64,000 nt of DNA, from positions 80,251,501-80,315,500 of the forward strand of contig NC_092339.1 of the NCBI RefSeq assembly GCF_046630445.1, written 5' to 3'. Under the pieces are notes generated by a model. That model did no database searches. It saw only the letters and a list, made by a program, of their open reading frames with translations, and had not been told where the DNA came from. This document shows, piece after piece, positions 35,095 through 46,975 of this stretch (positions are counted from its first letter, which is position 1; each line of letters begins with the position of its first letter). This DNA is from Rutidosis leptorrhynchoides (lineage: Eukaryota > Streptophyta > Magnoliopsida > Asterales > Asteraceae). The translations under genes and the position numbers were made by a program.

Positions 35095-37124
35095 ATGAAA
35101 TTGTTCAGAAGTTTTTCAAAGAAGGTAAAGATTTCACCCCTAAAACTCTTTAAAATTGAATTTTAGTGTTCTTGAGCTAAATTTTACCTAATTTAATTTT
35201 ATTAATTTCTAGTATAATTAGAGTTAAATTGTTAGTATATTATGCATGTATAACCTAGATTGATGCTATTTAACATGATTTGAAGCCAAAAACTTCAAAA
35301 TTTTTAGAAATCTAGGGTTTGTGTTCTTGAGCAATTTGGGCTTTTTGATATAAATAGGTTAAGGCTGATTTTTGTCATGAATTATTGCTAAATTAAGTAG
35401 TGTAACATGTTTAGGTAGCTAAATGATCCAAACTTTGATCCTAAACATGTTTTTTGAGAATTAAAGTAGACGTTTTAAGTCTAAAATTCATGAACTTGAT
35501 TAATTTGATATAAATGCCATTTGAAACTTGTTTAATTGCTAGTAATGATTATTTTGACATGTTATTTGAGTTGAATGCTTATGAACTTTGTAAACATTTT
35601 CATATATGCTTATTTGAAAAAGTGTATATTTGATAAAAATATGAAAATGAGTATAAGTTTAATATGAATTAAACATGTTACTGTAATTATTTTAATTTGT
35701 TATTTTGCTAACACTAATGCATATTTGGATGCATAAATTTTGTGTTTAATGGGTTTTGCAGAGATATACCGATACTGGTGGTGCATCATCATCATCATCT
35801 AGGCAACCTGCTCCGGAACCACAGCCAGAGATGCAATATCACGAACCGGAGCAACAACAGGAACAACAACAACCTGATCAACACGTACCATACTATGAAC
35901 CGGACCCACAATTTTTTATTGCCTACGCAGTATTTCCCGCTCATCATATAGTAGAACACCCAACAATTCATGAAGAACAGTTGCATCCCAATTTAAGGAT
36001 TGATAGAAGTTGGAGAGATTACCCGACGTACCAAAGTAACAAATTTAAACTGTTAACGAAAAATGTAGAAGTACCAAGGGTAATCGATTGGGAGCCTTTG
36101 GAAAGGGTCCACCTAGCTAACCCAGTTAGGCAGCATCTAATCCAAAGGTATGGCAGTTCTTCTTTTCCCGATTGGGAACGTTTATTTACCATTCGTAGGC
36201 CTGTATATAAAGAGTGGTGTGTTGAGCTTATGAGTACTATCACTTTTAATAAGGATGTAGATAGGGTAGATGATAAGAGTTTTCTTAGATTTTTACTTGG
36301 CCGTAGGATGTACATGATGTCCATGCTGGACATGGCCAGGGCTTTACAGATTTACACTCCCGTCGAATTACTACTACCTGATTGTACAAATTTGATTTAT
36401 CATGGTGAGAGGGTAGATAGGAATTTTGATGCGCACGCCGTCTGGAGGCGTATGTCAAATTATAATATTTTTTTCGCGGGGAGGAAGACACTCCTATTTA
36501 GATATTAACAAAGCAGAGCTTCGTATTATACATAGATTTTTAGCTAATTCGATTACACAAAGAGGTAACAACAAGGAGAAAATGACCTTACACGATTTAT
36601 TTTACCTTAAGTGTATTCGAAACACTAGAAGCTTTGTTAATATCCCCTACTGTGTTGGTTTTTATCTGTCTAAAATGGTGGAAGGAATACAGGACGGGGG
36701 AATAATAGGAGGAGGTATTTTTGTTACTCTCATTGGAGAATATTTAGGTGTAGATAGGGATCAAGGGGGTCCGATGATGGTGTGTATGGAACAGGATGAG
36801 ACTTTAGGATTGCGGGTCTATCAAGGTGCAAAGGTATTAAAGAGCAGACGCAATCAGGAAGTACCATATGAGGGTCGTCATCCACAAGTAGAGAGAGGTT
36901 CAGATGAGGAAATGGAGGAAGTGGATGACATTAGGGATGTCATTAGGGAGGCTGTTACTGACGTTTACCAGCGTATAGATGAGGTAGAAATGACAAACGA
37001 GGCTAGACATAGTCAGTACGAGCAGTGGCACACCGAGAATGTGTACGAGCATTCCAGGCAATGACAGCATGATAGATGGCACTATCATCAGCATCAGATC
37101 ATGAGCCAGCTATCACCTCAGGTA

Positions 37125-37129
37125 CCAAA
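37125..37129 (+). repeat. Left 5-bp target duplication of Tekay-A
   Basis: The word ccaaa here recurs at 50373-50377. Removing the element and one copy restores the Athila reading frame across the site. Confidence 0.95.
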
Positions 37130-40100
37130 TGAAATGTCCCGTTCTTATTGATTAAAAACGTTCCATATTAATTGATTTCGTTGCGAGGTTTTGACCTCTA
37201 TATGAGACGTTTTTCAAAGACTGCATTCAATTTTAAAACAAACCATAACCTTTATTTCATCAATAAAGGTTTAAAAAGCTTTACGTAGATTATCAAATAA
37301 TGATAATCTAAAATATCCTGTTTACACACGACCATTACATAATGGTTTACAATACAAATATGTTACAACAAAATAAGTTTCTTGAATGCAGTTTTTACAC
37401 AATATCATACAAGCATGGACTCCAAATCTCGTCCTTATTTAAGTATGCGACAGCGGAAGCTCTTAATAATCACCTGAGAATAAACATGCTTAAAACGTCA
37501 ACAAAAATGTTGGTGAGTTATAGGTTTAACCTATATATATCAAATCATAATAATAGACCACAAGATTTCATATTTCAATACACATCCCATACATAGAGAT
37601 AAAAATCATTCATATGGTGAACACCTGGTAACCGACATTAACAAGATGCATATATAAGAATATCCCCATCATTCCGGGACACCCTTCGGATATGATATAA
37701 ATTTCGAAGTACTAAAGCATCCGGTACTTTGGATGGGGTTTGTTAAGCCCAATAGATCTATCTTTAGGATTCGCGTCAATTAGGGTGTCTGTTCCCTAAT
37801 TCTTAGATTACCAGACTTAATAAAAAGGGGCATATTCGATTTCGATAATTCAACCATAGAATGTAGTTTCACGTACTTGTGTCTATTTTGTAAATCATTT
37901 ATAAAACCTGCATGTATTCTCATCCCAAAAATATTAGATTTTAAAAGTGGGACTATAACTCACTTTCACAGATTTTTACTTCGTCGAGAAGTAAGGCTTG
38001 GCCACTGGTTGATTCACGAACCTATAATAATATATACATATATATCAAAGTATGTTCAAAATATATTTACAACACTTTTAATATATTTTGATGTTTTAAG
38101 TTTATTAAGTCAGCTGTCCTCGTTAGTAACCTACAACTAGTTGTCCACAGTTAGATGTACAGAAATAAATCGATAAATATTATCTTGAATCAATCCACGA
38201 CCCAGTGTATACGTATCTCAGTATTGATCACAACTCAAACTATATATATTTTGGAATCAACCTCAACCCTGTATAGCTAACTCCAACATTCACATATAGA
38301 GTGTCTATGGTTGTTCCGAAATATATATAGATGTGTCGACATGATAGGTCGAAACATTGTATACGTGTCTATGGTATCTCAAGATTACATAATATACAAT
38401 ACAAGTTGATTAAGTTATGGTTGGAATAGATTTGTTACCAATTTTCACGTAGCTAAAATGAGAAAAATTATCCAATCTTGTTTTACCCATAACTTCTTCA
38501 TTTTAAATCCATTTTGAGTGAATCAAATTGCTATGGTTTCATATTGAACTCTATTTTATGAATCTAAACAGAAAAAGTATAGGTTTCTAGTCGGAAAAAT
38601 AAGTTACAAGTCATTTTTGTAAAGGTAGTCATTTCAGTCGAAAGAACGACGTCTAGATGACCATTTTAGAAAACATACTTCCACTTTGAGTTTAACCATA
38701 ATTTTTGGATATAGTTTCATGTTCATAATAAAAATCATCTTCTCAGAATAACAACTTTTAAATCAAAGTTTATCATAGTTTTTAATTAACTAACCCAAAA
38801 CAGCCCGCGGTGTTACTACGACGGCGTAAATTCGATTTTACGGTGTTTTTCGTGTTTCCAGGTTTTAAATCATTAAGTTAGCATATCATATAGATATATA
38901 ACATGTGTTTAGTTGATTTTAAAAGTCAAGTTAGAAGGATTAACTTTTGTTTGCGAACAAGTTTAGAATTAACTAAACTATGTTCTAGTGATTACAAGTT
39001 TAAACCTTCGAATAAGATAGTTTTATATATATGAATCGAATGATGTTATGAACATCATTACTACCTTAAGTTCCTTGGATAAACCTACTGGAAAAAAGAA
39101 AAATGGATCTAGCTTCAACGGATCCTTGGATGGCTCGAAGTTCTTGAAGCAGAATCATGACACGAAAACAAGTTCAAGTAAGATCATCACTTCAAATAAG
39201 ATTGTTATAGTTATAGAAATTGAACCAAAGTTTGAATATGATTATTACCTTGTATTAGAATGATAACCTACTGTAAGAAACAAAGATTTCTTGAGGTTGG
39301 ATGATCACCTTACAAGATTGGAAGTGAGCTAGCAAACTTGAAAGTATTCTTGATTTTATGTAACTAGAACTTGTAAAATATATGAAGAACACTTAGAACT
39401 TGAAGATAGAACTTGAGAGAGATCAATTAGATGAAGAAAATTGAAGAATGAAAGTGTTTGTAGGTGTTTTTGGTCGTTGGTGTATGGATTAGATATAAAG
39501 GATATGTAATTTTGTTTTCATGTAAATAAGTCATGAATGATTACTCATATTTTTGTAATTTTATGAGATATTTCATGCTAGTTGTCAAATGATGGTTCCC
39601 ACATGTGTTAGGTGACTCACATGGGCTGCTAAGAGCTGATCATTGGAGTGTATATACCAATAGTACATACATCTAAAAGCTGTGTATTGTACGAGTACGA
39701 ATACGGGTGCATACGAGTAGAATTGTTGATGAAACTGAACGAGGATGTAATTGTAAGCATTTTTGTTAAGTAGAAGTATTTTGATAAGTGTTTTGAAGTA
39801 TTTCAAAAGTGTATGAATACATATTAAAACACTACATGTATATACATTTTAACTGAGTCGTTAAGTCATCGTTAGTCGTTACATATAAATGTTGTTTTGA
39901 AACCTTTAGGTTAACGACCTTGTTGAATGTTGTTAACCCATTGTTTATTATAACAAATGAGATGTTAAATTATTATATTATCATGATATTATGATATATA
40001 ATATATCTTAGTATGATGTATATACAGTTAAATGTCGTTACAATGATAATCGTTACATATATGTCTCGTTTCGAAATATGTATTTCATTGTTAATACACT

Positions 40101-40526
40101 TAATAATATATTTACTTATCATTTAACATAATTAACCAAGTGTATCAATATCTTAATATGATTCATATGTACCTAGTAAGACGTTGTTATAACGATAATC
40201 GTTATATATATCGTTTTCGAGTTTCTTAAATTAATAGTCTCATTTTTATGTATATAACTCATTGTTAAAATACCTAATGAGATACATACTTATAATAAAA
40301 ACATGTTAACTATATATATAACCATATATATGTCATTGTATAGTTTTTACAAGTTTTAACGTTCGTGAATCACCGGTCAACTTGGGTGGTCAATTGTCTA
40401 TATGAAACATATTTCAATTAATCAAGTCTTAACAAGTTTGATTGCTTAACATGTTGGAAACATTTAATCATGTAAATATCAATCTCAATTAATATATATA
40501 AACATGGAAAAGTTCGGGTCACTACA
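37130..40526 (-). repeat. Tekay-A LTR (3' LTR of the minus-strand element)
   Basis: It starts TGAAATGTCCCG and ends GGTCACTACA. A minus-strand TATA-like TTTATATC lies near 39,499-39,491, followed by a leader-like stretch with TTCTTCATC repeats. The small ORFs inside recur at the same offset in the other LTR and are not genes. Confidence 0.95.
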
Positions 40527-40541
40527 GTACCTACCCGTTAA
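40527..40541 (-). other. Tekay-A polypurine-like tract before the 3' LTR
   Basis: The minus strand reads TTAACGGGTAGGTAC directly against the LTR start TGTAGTGACC. An exact 15-nt copy lies at 45129-45143. Confidence 0.7.
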
Positions 40542-40561
40542 ATAAATTTCGTCCCGAAATT

Positions 40562-42169
40562 TTAAGCTGTTGAAGGTGTTGACGAATCTTCTGGAAATAG
40601 ATGCGGGTATTTCTTCTTCATCTGATCTTCACACTCCCAGGTGAACTCGGGTCCTCTACGAGCATTCCATCGAACCTTAACAATTGGTATCTTGTTTTGC
40701 TTAAGTCTTTTAACCTCACGATCCATTATTTCGACGGGTTCTTCGATGAATTGAAGTTTTTCGTTGATTTGGATTTCATCTAACGGAATAGTGAGATCTT
40801 CTTTAGCAAAACATTTCTTCAAATTCGAGACGTGGAAAGTGTTATGTACAGCTGCGAGTTGTTGAGGTAACTCAAGTCGGTAAGCTACTGGTCCGACACG
40901 ATCAATAATCTTGAATGGTCCAATATACCTTGGATTTAATTTCCCTCGTTTACCAAATCGAACAACGCCTTTCCAAGGTGCAAATTTAAGCATGACCATC
41001 TCTCCAATTTCAAATTCTATATCTTTTCTTTTAAAGTCAGCGTAGCTCTTTTGTCGACTTTGGGCGGTTTTCAACCGTTGTTGAATTTGGATGATCTTCT
41101 CGGTAGTTTCTTGTATAATCTCCGGACCCGTAATCTGTCTATCCCCCACTTCACTCCAACAAATCGGAGACCTACACTTTCTACCATAAAGTGCTTCAAA
41201 CGGCGCCATCTCAATGCTTGAATGGTAGCTGTTGTTGTAGGAAAATTCTGCTAACTGTAGATGTCGATCCCAACTATTTCCGAAATCAATAACACATGCT
41301 CGTAGCATGTATTCAAGCATTTGTATCGTCCTTTCGCTCTGCCCATCAGTTTGTGGATGATAGACAGTACTCATGTCTAGACGAGTTCCTAATGCTTGCT
41401 GTAATGTCTGCCAGAATCTTGAAATAAATCTGCCATCCCTATCAGAGATAATAGAGATTGGTATTCCATGTCTGGAGACGACTTCCTTCAAATACAGTCG
41501 TGCTAACTTCTCCATCTTGTCATCTTCTCTTATTGGCAGGAAGTGTGCTGATTTGGTGAGACGATCAACTATTACCCAAATAGTATCAAAACCACTTGCA
41601 GTCCTTGGCAATTTAGTGATGAAATCCATGGTAATGTTTTCCCATTTCCATTCTGGGATTTCGGGTTGTTGAAGTAGACCTGATGGTTTCTGATGCTCAG
41701 CTTTGACCTTAGAACACGTCAAACATTCTCCTACGTATTTAGCAACATCGGCTTTCATACCCGGCCACCAAAAATGTTTCTTGAGATCCTTGTACATCTT
41801 CCCCGTTCCAGGATGTATTGAATATCTGGTTTTATGAGCTTCTCTAAGTACCATTTCTCTCATATCTCCAAATTTTGGTACCCAAATCCTTTCAGCCCTA
41901 TACCGGGTTCCGTCTTCCCGAATATTAAGATGTTTCTCCGATCCTTTGGGTATTTCTTCCTTTAAATTTCCCTCTTTTAAAACCCCTTGTTGCGCCTCCT
42001 TTATTTGAGTAGTAAGGTTATTATGAATCATTATATTCATAGATTTTACTCGAATGGGTTCTCTGTCCTTCCTGCTCAAGGCATCGGCTACCACATTTGC
42101 CTTCCCCGGGTGGTAACGAATCTCAAAGTCGTAATCATTCAATAATTCAATCCACCTACGCTGCCTCAT
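40562..42169 (-). CDS. Tekay-A pol 3' part: RNase H tail, integrase, chromodomain-like tail
   Basis: This open frame of 535 codons inserts element cDNA into chromosomes. Residues 1-34 are the end of RNase H ([17 protein letters not shown]). The integrase finger has His112, His119, Cys149 and Cys152. The catalytic triad is Asp182 (TMDFI), Asp243 (ISDRDGRF) and Glu279 (DGQSERT), with the expected 35 residues between the last two. A GPY/F-type module follows at about 414-435 ([10 protein letters not shown]). The tail (about 474-525, [20 protein letters not shown]) is the chromodomain-like module that steers insertion into heterochromatin. The ATG start is an accident of the upstream deletion: the frame should be continuous with the gag-RT frame, which it overlaps by 14 bp in another frame. 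All integrase catalytic residues are present. Confidence 0.93.
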   Translation of the reverse strand: MRQRRWIELLNDYDFEIRYHPGKANVVADALSRKDREPIRVKSMNIMIHNNLTTQIKEAQQGVLKEGNLKEEIPKGSEKHLNIREDGTRYRAERIWVPKFGDMREMVLREAHKTRYSIHPGTGKMYKDLKKHFWWPGMKADVAKYVGECLTCSKVKAEHQKPSGLLQQPEIPEWKWENITMDFITKLPRTASGFDTIWVIVDRLTKSAHFLPIREDDKMEKLARLYLKEVVSRHGIPISIISDRDGRFISRFWQTLQQALGTRLDMSTVYHPQTDGQSERTIQMLEYMLRACVIDFGNSWDRHLQLAEFSYNNSYHSSIEMAPFEALYGRKCRSPICWSEVGDRQITGPEIIQETTEKIIQIQQRLKTAQSRQKSYADFKRKDIEFEIGEMVMLKFAPWKGVVRFGKRGKLNPRYIGPFKIIDRVGPVAYRLELPQQLAAVHNTFHVSNLKKCFAKEDLTIPLDEIQINEKLQFIEEPVEIMDREVKRLKQNKIPIVKVRWNARRGPEFTWECEDQMKKKYPHLFPEDSSTPSTA

Positions 42170-44990
42170 AATTTTGTTCGTGAATCTTCAATTGTCTAGA
42201 CGCATAAGCAATCACCTTCGTTCGTTGCATTAATACACAACCGAGACCTTGCTTTGATGCGTCACAATAAATCACAAAATCATCATTCCCTTCAGGCAAT
42301 GACAATATAGGTGCCGTAGTTAGCTTTTTCTTCAATAACTGAAACGCTTTCTCTTGTTCATCATTCCATTCAAATTTCTTCCCTTTATGCGTTAATGCAG
42401 TCAAGGGTTTTGCTATTCTGGAAAAGTCTTGGATGAACCTTCTGTAGTAACCAGCTAGTCCTAAAAACTGGCGTATGTGTTTCGGAGTTTTCGGGGTTTC
42501 CCACTTTTCAACAGTTTCTATCTTTGCCGGATCCACCTTAATACCTTCTTTGTTCACTATGTGACCGAGGAATTGAACTTCTTCCAACCAAAATGCACAC
42601 TTTGAAAACTTAGCGTACAATTCTTCCTTCCTCAATACTTCTAACACCTTTCTCAAATGTTCACCGTGTTCTTGGTCATTCTTTGAGTAAATAAGTATGT
42701 CATCAATGAAAACAATGACAAACTTGTCAAGGTATGGTCCACACACTCGGTTCATAAGGTCCATGAACACAGCTGGTGCATTAGTTAAACCAAACGGCAT
42801 GACCATAAACTCGTAATGACCGTAACGTGTTCTGAAAGCAGTCTTTGGAATATCATCTTCTTTCACCCGCATTTGATGATACCCGGAACGTAAGTCAATC
42901 TTTGAATAAACAGACAAGCCTTGTAGTTGATCAAATAAGTCGTCGATTCTCGGTAGTGGGTAGCGGTTCTTGATGGTAAGTTTGTTCAACTCTCGGTAGT
43001 CGATACACAACCTGAATGTACCATCTTTCTTCTTGACAAACAAAACAGGAGCTCCCCACGGTGATGTGCTTGGTCGAATGAAACCACGCTCTAAAAGTTC
43101 TTGTAATTGGCTTTGCAGTTCTTTCATCTCGCTGGGTGCGAGTCTGTAAGGAGCACGAGCTATTGGTGTAGCTCCTGGTACAAGATCTATTTGAAATTCA
43201 ACAGATCGATGTGGGGGTAATCCCGGTAATTCTTTCGGAAATACATCGGGAAATTCTTTTGCGACGGGAACATCATTGATGCTCTTTTCTTCAGTTTGTA
43301 CTTTCTCGACGTGTGCTAGAACAGCATAGCAACCTTTTCTTATTAGTTTTTGTGCCTTCAAATTACTAATAAGATGTAGCTTCGTGTTGCCCTTTTCTCC
43401 GTACACCATTAAGGGTTTTCCTTTTTCTCGTATAATGCGAATTGCATTTTTGTAACAGACGATCTCTGCTTTCACTTCTTTCAACCAGTCCATACCGATT
43501 ATCACATCAAAACTCCCTAACTCTACTAGTATCAAATCAATCTTAAATGTTTCGCTAACCAGTTTAATTTCTCGATTCCGACATGTATTATCTGCTGAAA
43601 TTAATTTACCATTTGCTAATTCGAGTAAAAATTTACTATCCAAAGGCGTCAATGGACAACTTAATTTAGCACAAAAATCTCTACTCATATAGCTTCTATC
43701 CGCACCCGAATCAAATAAAACGTAAGCAGATTTATTGTCAATAAGAAACGTACCCGTAACAAGCTCCGGGTCTTCCTGTGCCTCTGCCGCATTAATATTG
43801 AAAACTCTTCCGCGGCCTTGTCCATTCGTGTTCTCCTGGTTCGGGCAATTTCTAATAATGTGGCCCGGTTTTCCACATTTATAACAAACTACATTGGCAT
43901 AACTTGCTCCGACACTACTTGCTCCACCATTACTCGTTCCGACACCATTTGTTCCTTTCGTTCTATTAACCCCTGGTCCGTAGACCTCACACTTCACCGC
44001 GCTATGACTATTTCTTTTACACTTGTTGCAAAATTTGGTGCAGAACCCCGAGTGATACTTTTCACACCTTTGGCATAGCTGCTTCTGATTGTTGTTGTTG
44101 TTGCGGTTATTATTGTTGTTGGGATGATTGTTGTGGTTGCTGTTGTTGTTGTTGTTGGGCCGTTTGTTGTAGTTGCGATTGATGTTGCGATTGTTAGGAT
44201 AGTTGTTGCGATTATTGTTATAATTGCTGTTGTTATTGTATTGGTGATTCTTATCACCGTTTTCCTCCCACTTTCTTTTGACTTGCTTAACATTGGCCTC
44301 TTCAGCAGTCTGTTCTTTAATTCTTTCTTCAATCTGGTTCACTAGTTTGTGAGCCATTCTACATGCCTGTTGTATGGAGGCGGGCTCGTGTGAACTTATA
44401 TCTTCTTGGATTCTTTCTGGTAATCCTTTCACAAACGCGTCGATCTTCTCTTCCTCATCTTCGAATGCTCCCGGACACAATAGGCACAATTCTGTGAATC
44501 GTCTTTCATACGTGGTAATATCAAATCCTTGGGTTCGTAACCCTCTAAGTTCTGTCTTGAGCTTATTGACCTCGGTTCTGGGACGGTACTTCTCGTTCAT
44601 CAAGTGCTTGAATGCTGACCACGGTAGTGCGTACGCATCGTCTTGTCGCACTTGCTCTAGATAGGTATTCCACCATGTTAACGCAGAACCTGTGAAGGTA
44701 TGCGTAGCGTACTTTATTTTGTCCTCTTCAGTACACTTACTTATGGCAAACACCGATTCGACCTTCTCGGTCCACCGTTTCAATCCGATTGGTCCTTCGG
44801 TTCCATCAAATTCCAAAGGTTTGCAGGCAGTGAATTCTTTGTAGGTGCATCCTACACGATTTCCTGTACTGCTAGATCCAAGGTTATTGTTGGTATGTAG
44901 CGCAGCCTGTACTGCGGCTATGTTTGAAGCTAGAAAAGTACGGAATTCCTCTTCATTCATATTCACGGTGTGTCGAGTAGTCGGTGCCAT
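42156..44990 (-). CDS. Tekay-A gag-protease-reverse transcriptase polyprotein, ending in truncated RNase H
   Basis: Residue numbers count from the first in-frame ATG (45026). MAPTTR at 44990 is the likelier start, as it opens the usual gag N-terminus. Gag is about 60-245 ([10 protein letters not shown]). An Asn-rich linker (255-315) is followed by a Cys-rich segment (318-345) and a CCHC knuckle [14 protein letters not shown] (381-394). Protease has DSGA at 439-442. RT runs about 620-800, with [13 protein letters not shown] and catalytic FIDD (773-776). RNase H begins at about 915 with Asp922 (YCDASKQG). The frame ends at QNYEAA, where about 45 residues normally present are missing, including the second and third RNase H acidic residues. 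Gag and pol share one frame, as is usual in this lineage. Protease and RT look functional; RNase H does not. Confidence 0.95.
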   Translation of the reverse strand: MAPTTRHTVNMNEEEFRTFLASNIAAVQAALHTNNNLGSSSTGNRVGCTYKEFTACKPLEFDGTEGPIGLKRWTEKVESVFAISKCTEEDKIKYATHTFTGSALTWWNTYLEQVRQDDAYALPWSAFKHLMNEKYRPRTEVNKLKTELRGLRTQGFDITTYERRFTELCLLCPGAFEDEEEKIDAFVKGLPERIQEDISSHEPASIQQACRMAHKLVNQIEERIKEQTAEEANVKQVKRKWEENGDKNHQYNNNSNYNNNRNNYPNNRNINRNYNKRPNNNNNSNHNNHPNNNNNRNNNNNQKQLCQRCEKYHSGFCTKFCNKCKRNSHSAVKCEVYGPGVNRTKGTNGVGTSNGGASSVGASYANVVCYKCGKPGHIIRNCPNQENTNGQGRGRVFNINAAEAQEDPELVTGTFLIDNKSAYVLFDSGADRSYMSRDFCAKLSCPLTPLDSKFLLELANGKLISADNTCRNREIKLVSETFKIDLILVELGSFDVIIGMDWLKEVKAEIVCYKNAIRIIREKGKPLMVYGEKGNTKLHLISNLKAQKLIRKGCYAVLAHVEKVQTEEKSINDVPVAKEFPDVFPKELPGLPPHRSVEFQIDLVPGATPIARAPYRLAPSEMKELQSQLQELLERGFIRPSTSPWGAPVLFVKKKDGTFRLCIDYRELNKLTIKNRYPLPRIDDLFDQLQGLSVYSKIDLRSGYHQMRVKEDDIPKTAFRTRYGHYEFMVMPFGLTNAPAVFMDLMNRVCGPYLDKFVIVFIDDILIYSKNDQEHGEHLRKVLEVLRKEELYAKFSKCAFWLEEVQFLGHIVNKEGIKVDPAKIETVEKWETPKTPKHIRQFLGLAGYYRRFIQDFSRIAKPLTALTHKGKKFEWNDEQEKAFQLLKKKLTTAPILSLPEGNDDFVIYCDASKQGLGCVLMQRTKVIAYASRQLKIHEQNYEAA

Positions 44991-45128
44991 TTCCTTCAAA
45001 ATAGTCAAATGGAACAAGTTAATCATACAGAATATTAAGAGTAGTTAATAGTATTTCGTAGCATAATATGAACTCATTTATAAAAGCTTTTTCTTCATAT
45101 TAGCGTTTTATAAGTTTAAATTCGGGTA

Positions 45129-45143
45129 GTACCTACCCGTTAA
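45129..45143 (-). other. Internal copy of the polypurine-like tract
   Basis: The 15 nt match 40527-40541 exactly, here between the F-box ORF and gag. It lies within a perfect palindrome CGGGTAGTACCTACCCG (45123-45139). Confidence 0.65.
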
Positions 45144-45331
45144 GTTCATACTTAGTAGCTAATATACAATTCAACTACTACAATTCTATATGAAAAACTG
45201 ATTGTAATAATATTTCGCTTTCAAACTTTTATACAATATTTTACAAACTTACAATACCGCTTATTTTACATAAAGCATGAAATATAGCACACAATAACTT
45301 TGATACAAGATAGTTGTGAAGATAATTCTAG

Positions 45332-46015
45332 CTAGTACACAAGTCGTTCAGCAAAGGCAATAAAGACACGTAATTCATACGTCCAGAAACAAGTCATGCA
45401 TTCTGGTTTTACTAGGACTACTTCCCATCCTTGGTCTTGTGGAACATAACCGTTATGGCCGTTGATAAGACAGCGTGTTGTAACGTCATCAAAGGGACAA
45501 GGGTTACGTAATGACCAACAGTCTCGTAATAACCTAAAAACCTCATTTCTTACCCCAATTACCGACTCCGTCACTTGTGGGAACGTTTTGTTTAATAGTT
45601 GTAGCCCGATGTTCTTGTTCTCACTTTGGTGAGAAGCGAACATTACTAACCCGTAAGCATAACATGCTTCTTTATGTTGCATGTTAGCCGCTTTTTCTAA
45701 ATTACGAAGTCCTATATTCGGATATACTGAGTCAAAATAATTTCTTAACCCGTTGCGTAAAATAGCATTTGGGTTCCCCGAAATATATGCGTCAAAGTAA
45801 ACACATCGTAACTTATGAATTTCCCAATGTGATATTCCCCATCTTCCGAACGAAAGCCTTTTATAAACCAAGGCATTCTTGGAACGTTCTTCGAATGTCT
45901 TACAAACTGATCTCGCCTTAAATAGTTGTGCCGAGGAATTCTGACCGACTCTAGACAAGATTTCATCAATCATGTCTCCGGGTAGGTCTCTTAAAATATT
46001 GGGTTGTCTATCCAT
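45332..46015 (-). CDS. F-box protein carried inside Tekay-A
   Basis: The ORF is intact, 227 codons, in the same orientation as gag. Residues 8-50 are an F-box (LRDLPGDMIDEILSRVGQ, then LFKARSVCKTFEE), the Skp1-binding module of SCF ubiquitin ligases. Residues 105-130 (LEKAANMQHKEACYAYGLV) resemble a single Sel1/TPR-like helix pair. The C-terminus ends CMTCFWTYELRVF, a Cys-X2-Cys-Phe-Trp pattern I associate with the plant F-box family of Arabidopsis At1g67623 and At2g35280; that assignment is from memory. The gene starts 136 bp after the acidic ORF and ends about 340 bp before gag. No intron is apparent, as expected for sequence that passed through an RNA stage. An intact frame in a non-structural position suggests either very recent capture or a retained use. 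Confidence 0.85.
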   Translation of the reverse strand: MDRQPNILRDLPGDMIDEILSRVGQNSSAQLFKARSVCKTFEERSKNALVYKRLSFGRWGISHWEIHKLRCVYFDAYISGNPNAILRNGLRNYFDSVYPNIGLRNLEKAANMQHKEACYAYGLVMFASHQSENKNIGLQLLNKTFPQVTESVIGVRNEVFRLLRDCWSLRNPCPFDDVTTRCLINGHNGYVPQDQGWEVVLVKPECMTCFWTYELRVFIAFAERLVY

Positions 46016-46151
46016 TTTGTGTTTTTATACTGTAAAATAGACAAGAGTTAGATTCATAAAAAAATACTTATTAATACAAGCAATTTTTACATATATCATA
46101 AAGCATAAGCACACTATATTACATATATTACACCACACGAATATAACTATC

Positions 46152-46766
46152 TTATTCCGACTCGCTTGTTTCTTCTTCTTCGGTTTTGGTTCGTTTTGCC
46201 AAGTTTCTAGGGATATATGATGTTCCCCTAATACGAGCCGTAATTTTCCACATTGGTTTAGAAAAACCTGGTGGTTTAGAGGTTCCCGGGTCATTGTTAC
46301 AACTTAAGGACTTCGGGGGTTGACGATACATATAAAGTTCATCGGGGTTGGAATTAGATTTCTCTATTTTTATGCCCTTTCCCTTATTATTTTCTTTTGC
46401 CTTTTTAAATTCAGTTGGGGTAATTTCTATAACATCATCGGAATTCTCGTCGGAATCCGATTCATCGGAGAATTTGTAATCCTCCCAATATTTTGCTTCC
46501 TTGGCGGAAACACCATTGACCATAATTAACCTTGGTCGGTTGGTTGAGGATTTTCTTTTACTTAACCGTTTTATTATTTCCCCCACCGTTTCTACTTCTT
46601 CATCTGGTTCCGATTCTTCTTCCGGTTCCGATTCTTCTTCCGGTTCCGACTCTTCTTCCGGTTCCTCTTCGGGAACTTGTGAATCAGTCCACGAATCATT
46701 CCAATTTACATTTGACTCTTCATTATTATTAGGTGAGTCAATGGGACTTGTTCTAGAGGTAGACAT
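46152..46766 (-). CDS. Acidic 204-aa ORF of unknown function, first ORF of Tekay-A
   Basis: The ORF lies about 190 bp after the primer site. Its N-terminus is Ser, Asn and Glu rich. It has a six-residue tandem repeat EEESEP (three full copies, residues about 37-55, encoded by an 18-bp DNA repeat at about 46,600-46,670). A basic patch follows (IIKRLSKRKSSTNRPRL), then a segment KYWEDYKFSDESDSDENSDD, a KGKGIKIEKS patch and a basic-acidic end. I do not recognise a family. The composition suggests a disordered nuclear or chromatin-associated protein, which is inference. It is in the same sense as the F-box ORF and gag and has no internal stop. Confidence 0.7.
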   Translation of the reverse strand: MSTSRTSPIDSPNNNEESNVNWNDSWTDSQVPEEEPEEESEPEEESEPEEESEPDEEVETVGEIIKRLSKRKSSTNRPRLIMVNGVSAKEAKYWEDYKFSDESDSDENSDDVIEITPTEFKKAKENNKGKGIKIEKSNSNPDELYMYRQPPKSLSCNNDPGTSKPPGFSKPMWKITARIRGTSYIPRNLAKRTKTEEEETSESE

Positions 46767-46955
46767 CTATCACATAATATCAAACACGTTAAGAGATTAG
46801 TATATCACATAATATTCACATGTTAAAAATATATAGTTTCCAACAAAATTTGTTAAGCAATCATTTTTCAAGTAAACACGGTCGAAGTCCAGACTCACTA
46901 ATGCATCCTAACAAACTCGATAAGACACACTAATGCAAAATTCTGGTTCTCTACG

Positions 46956-46973
46956 ACCAACGCTCTGATACCA
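46956..46973 (-). other. Tekay-A primer binding site (tRNA-Met initiator)
   Basis: The minus strand reads TGGTATCAGAGCGTTGG starting 2 nt after the LTR end at 46976. The first 12 nt are the complement of the plant initiator tRNA-Met 3' end. Confidence 0.93.
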
Positions 46974-46975
46974 AC

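Noticed and set aside
35762-37064. A viral envelope glycoprotein in the Athila element
   Set aside because: The position fits the env-like ORF, but I see no signal peptide, membrane anchor or cleavage site, and the frame is broken. It is called only env-position.
37342-39806. Small ORFs of 71-87 codons conserved at 37-40 kb and 47-50 kb
   Set aside because: They lie at identical offsets in the two LTRs, which differ by only about nine bases. Conservation reflects LTR identity, not selection on protein.
44124-44345. Val/Ile-rich plus-strand frame resembling a membrane protein
   Set aside because: It is the antisense of the Asn-rich linker in Tekay-A gag.
40601-45048. Plus-strand frames opposite the Tekay-A coding regions
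   Set aside because: They are shadows of the long minus-strand gag-pol frames.
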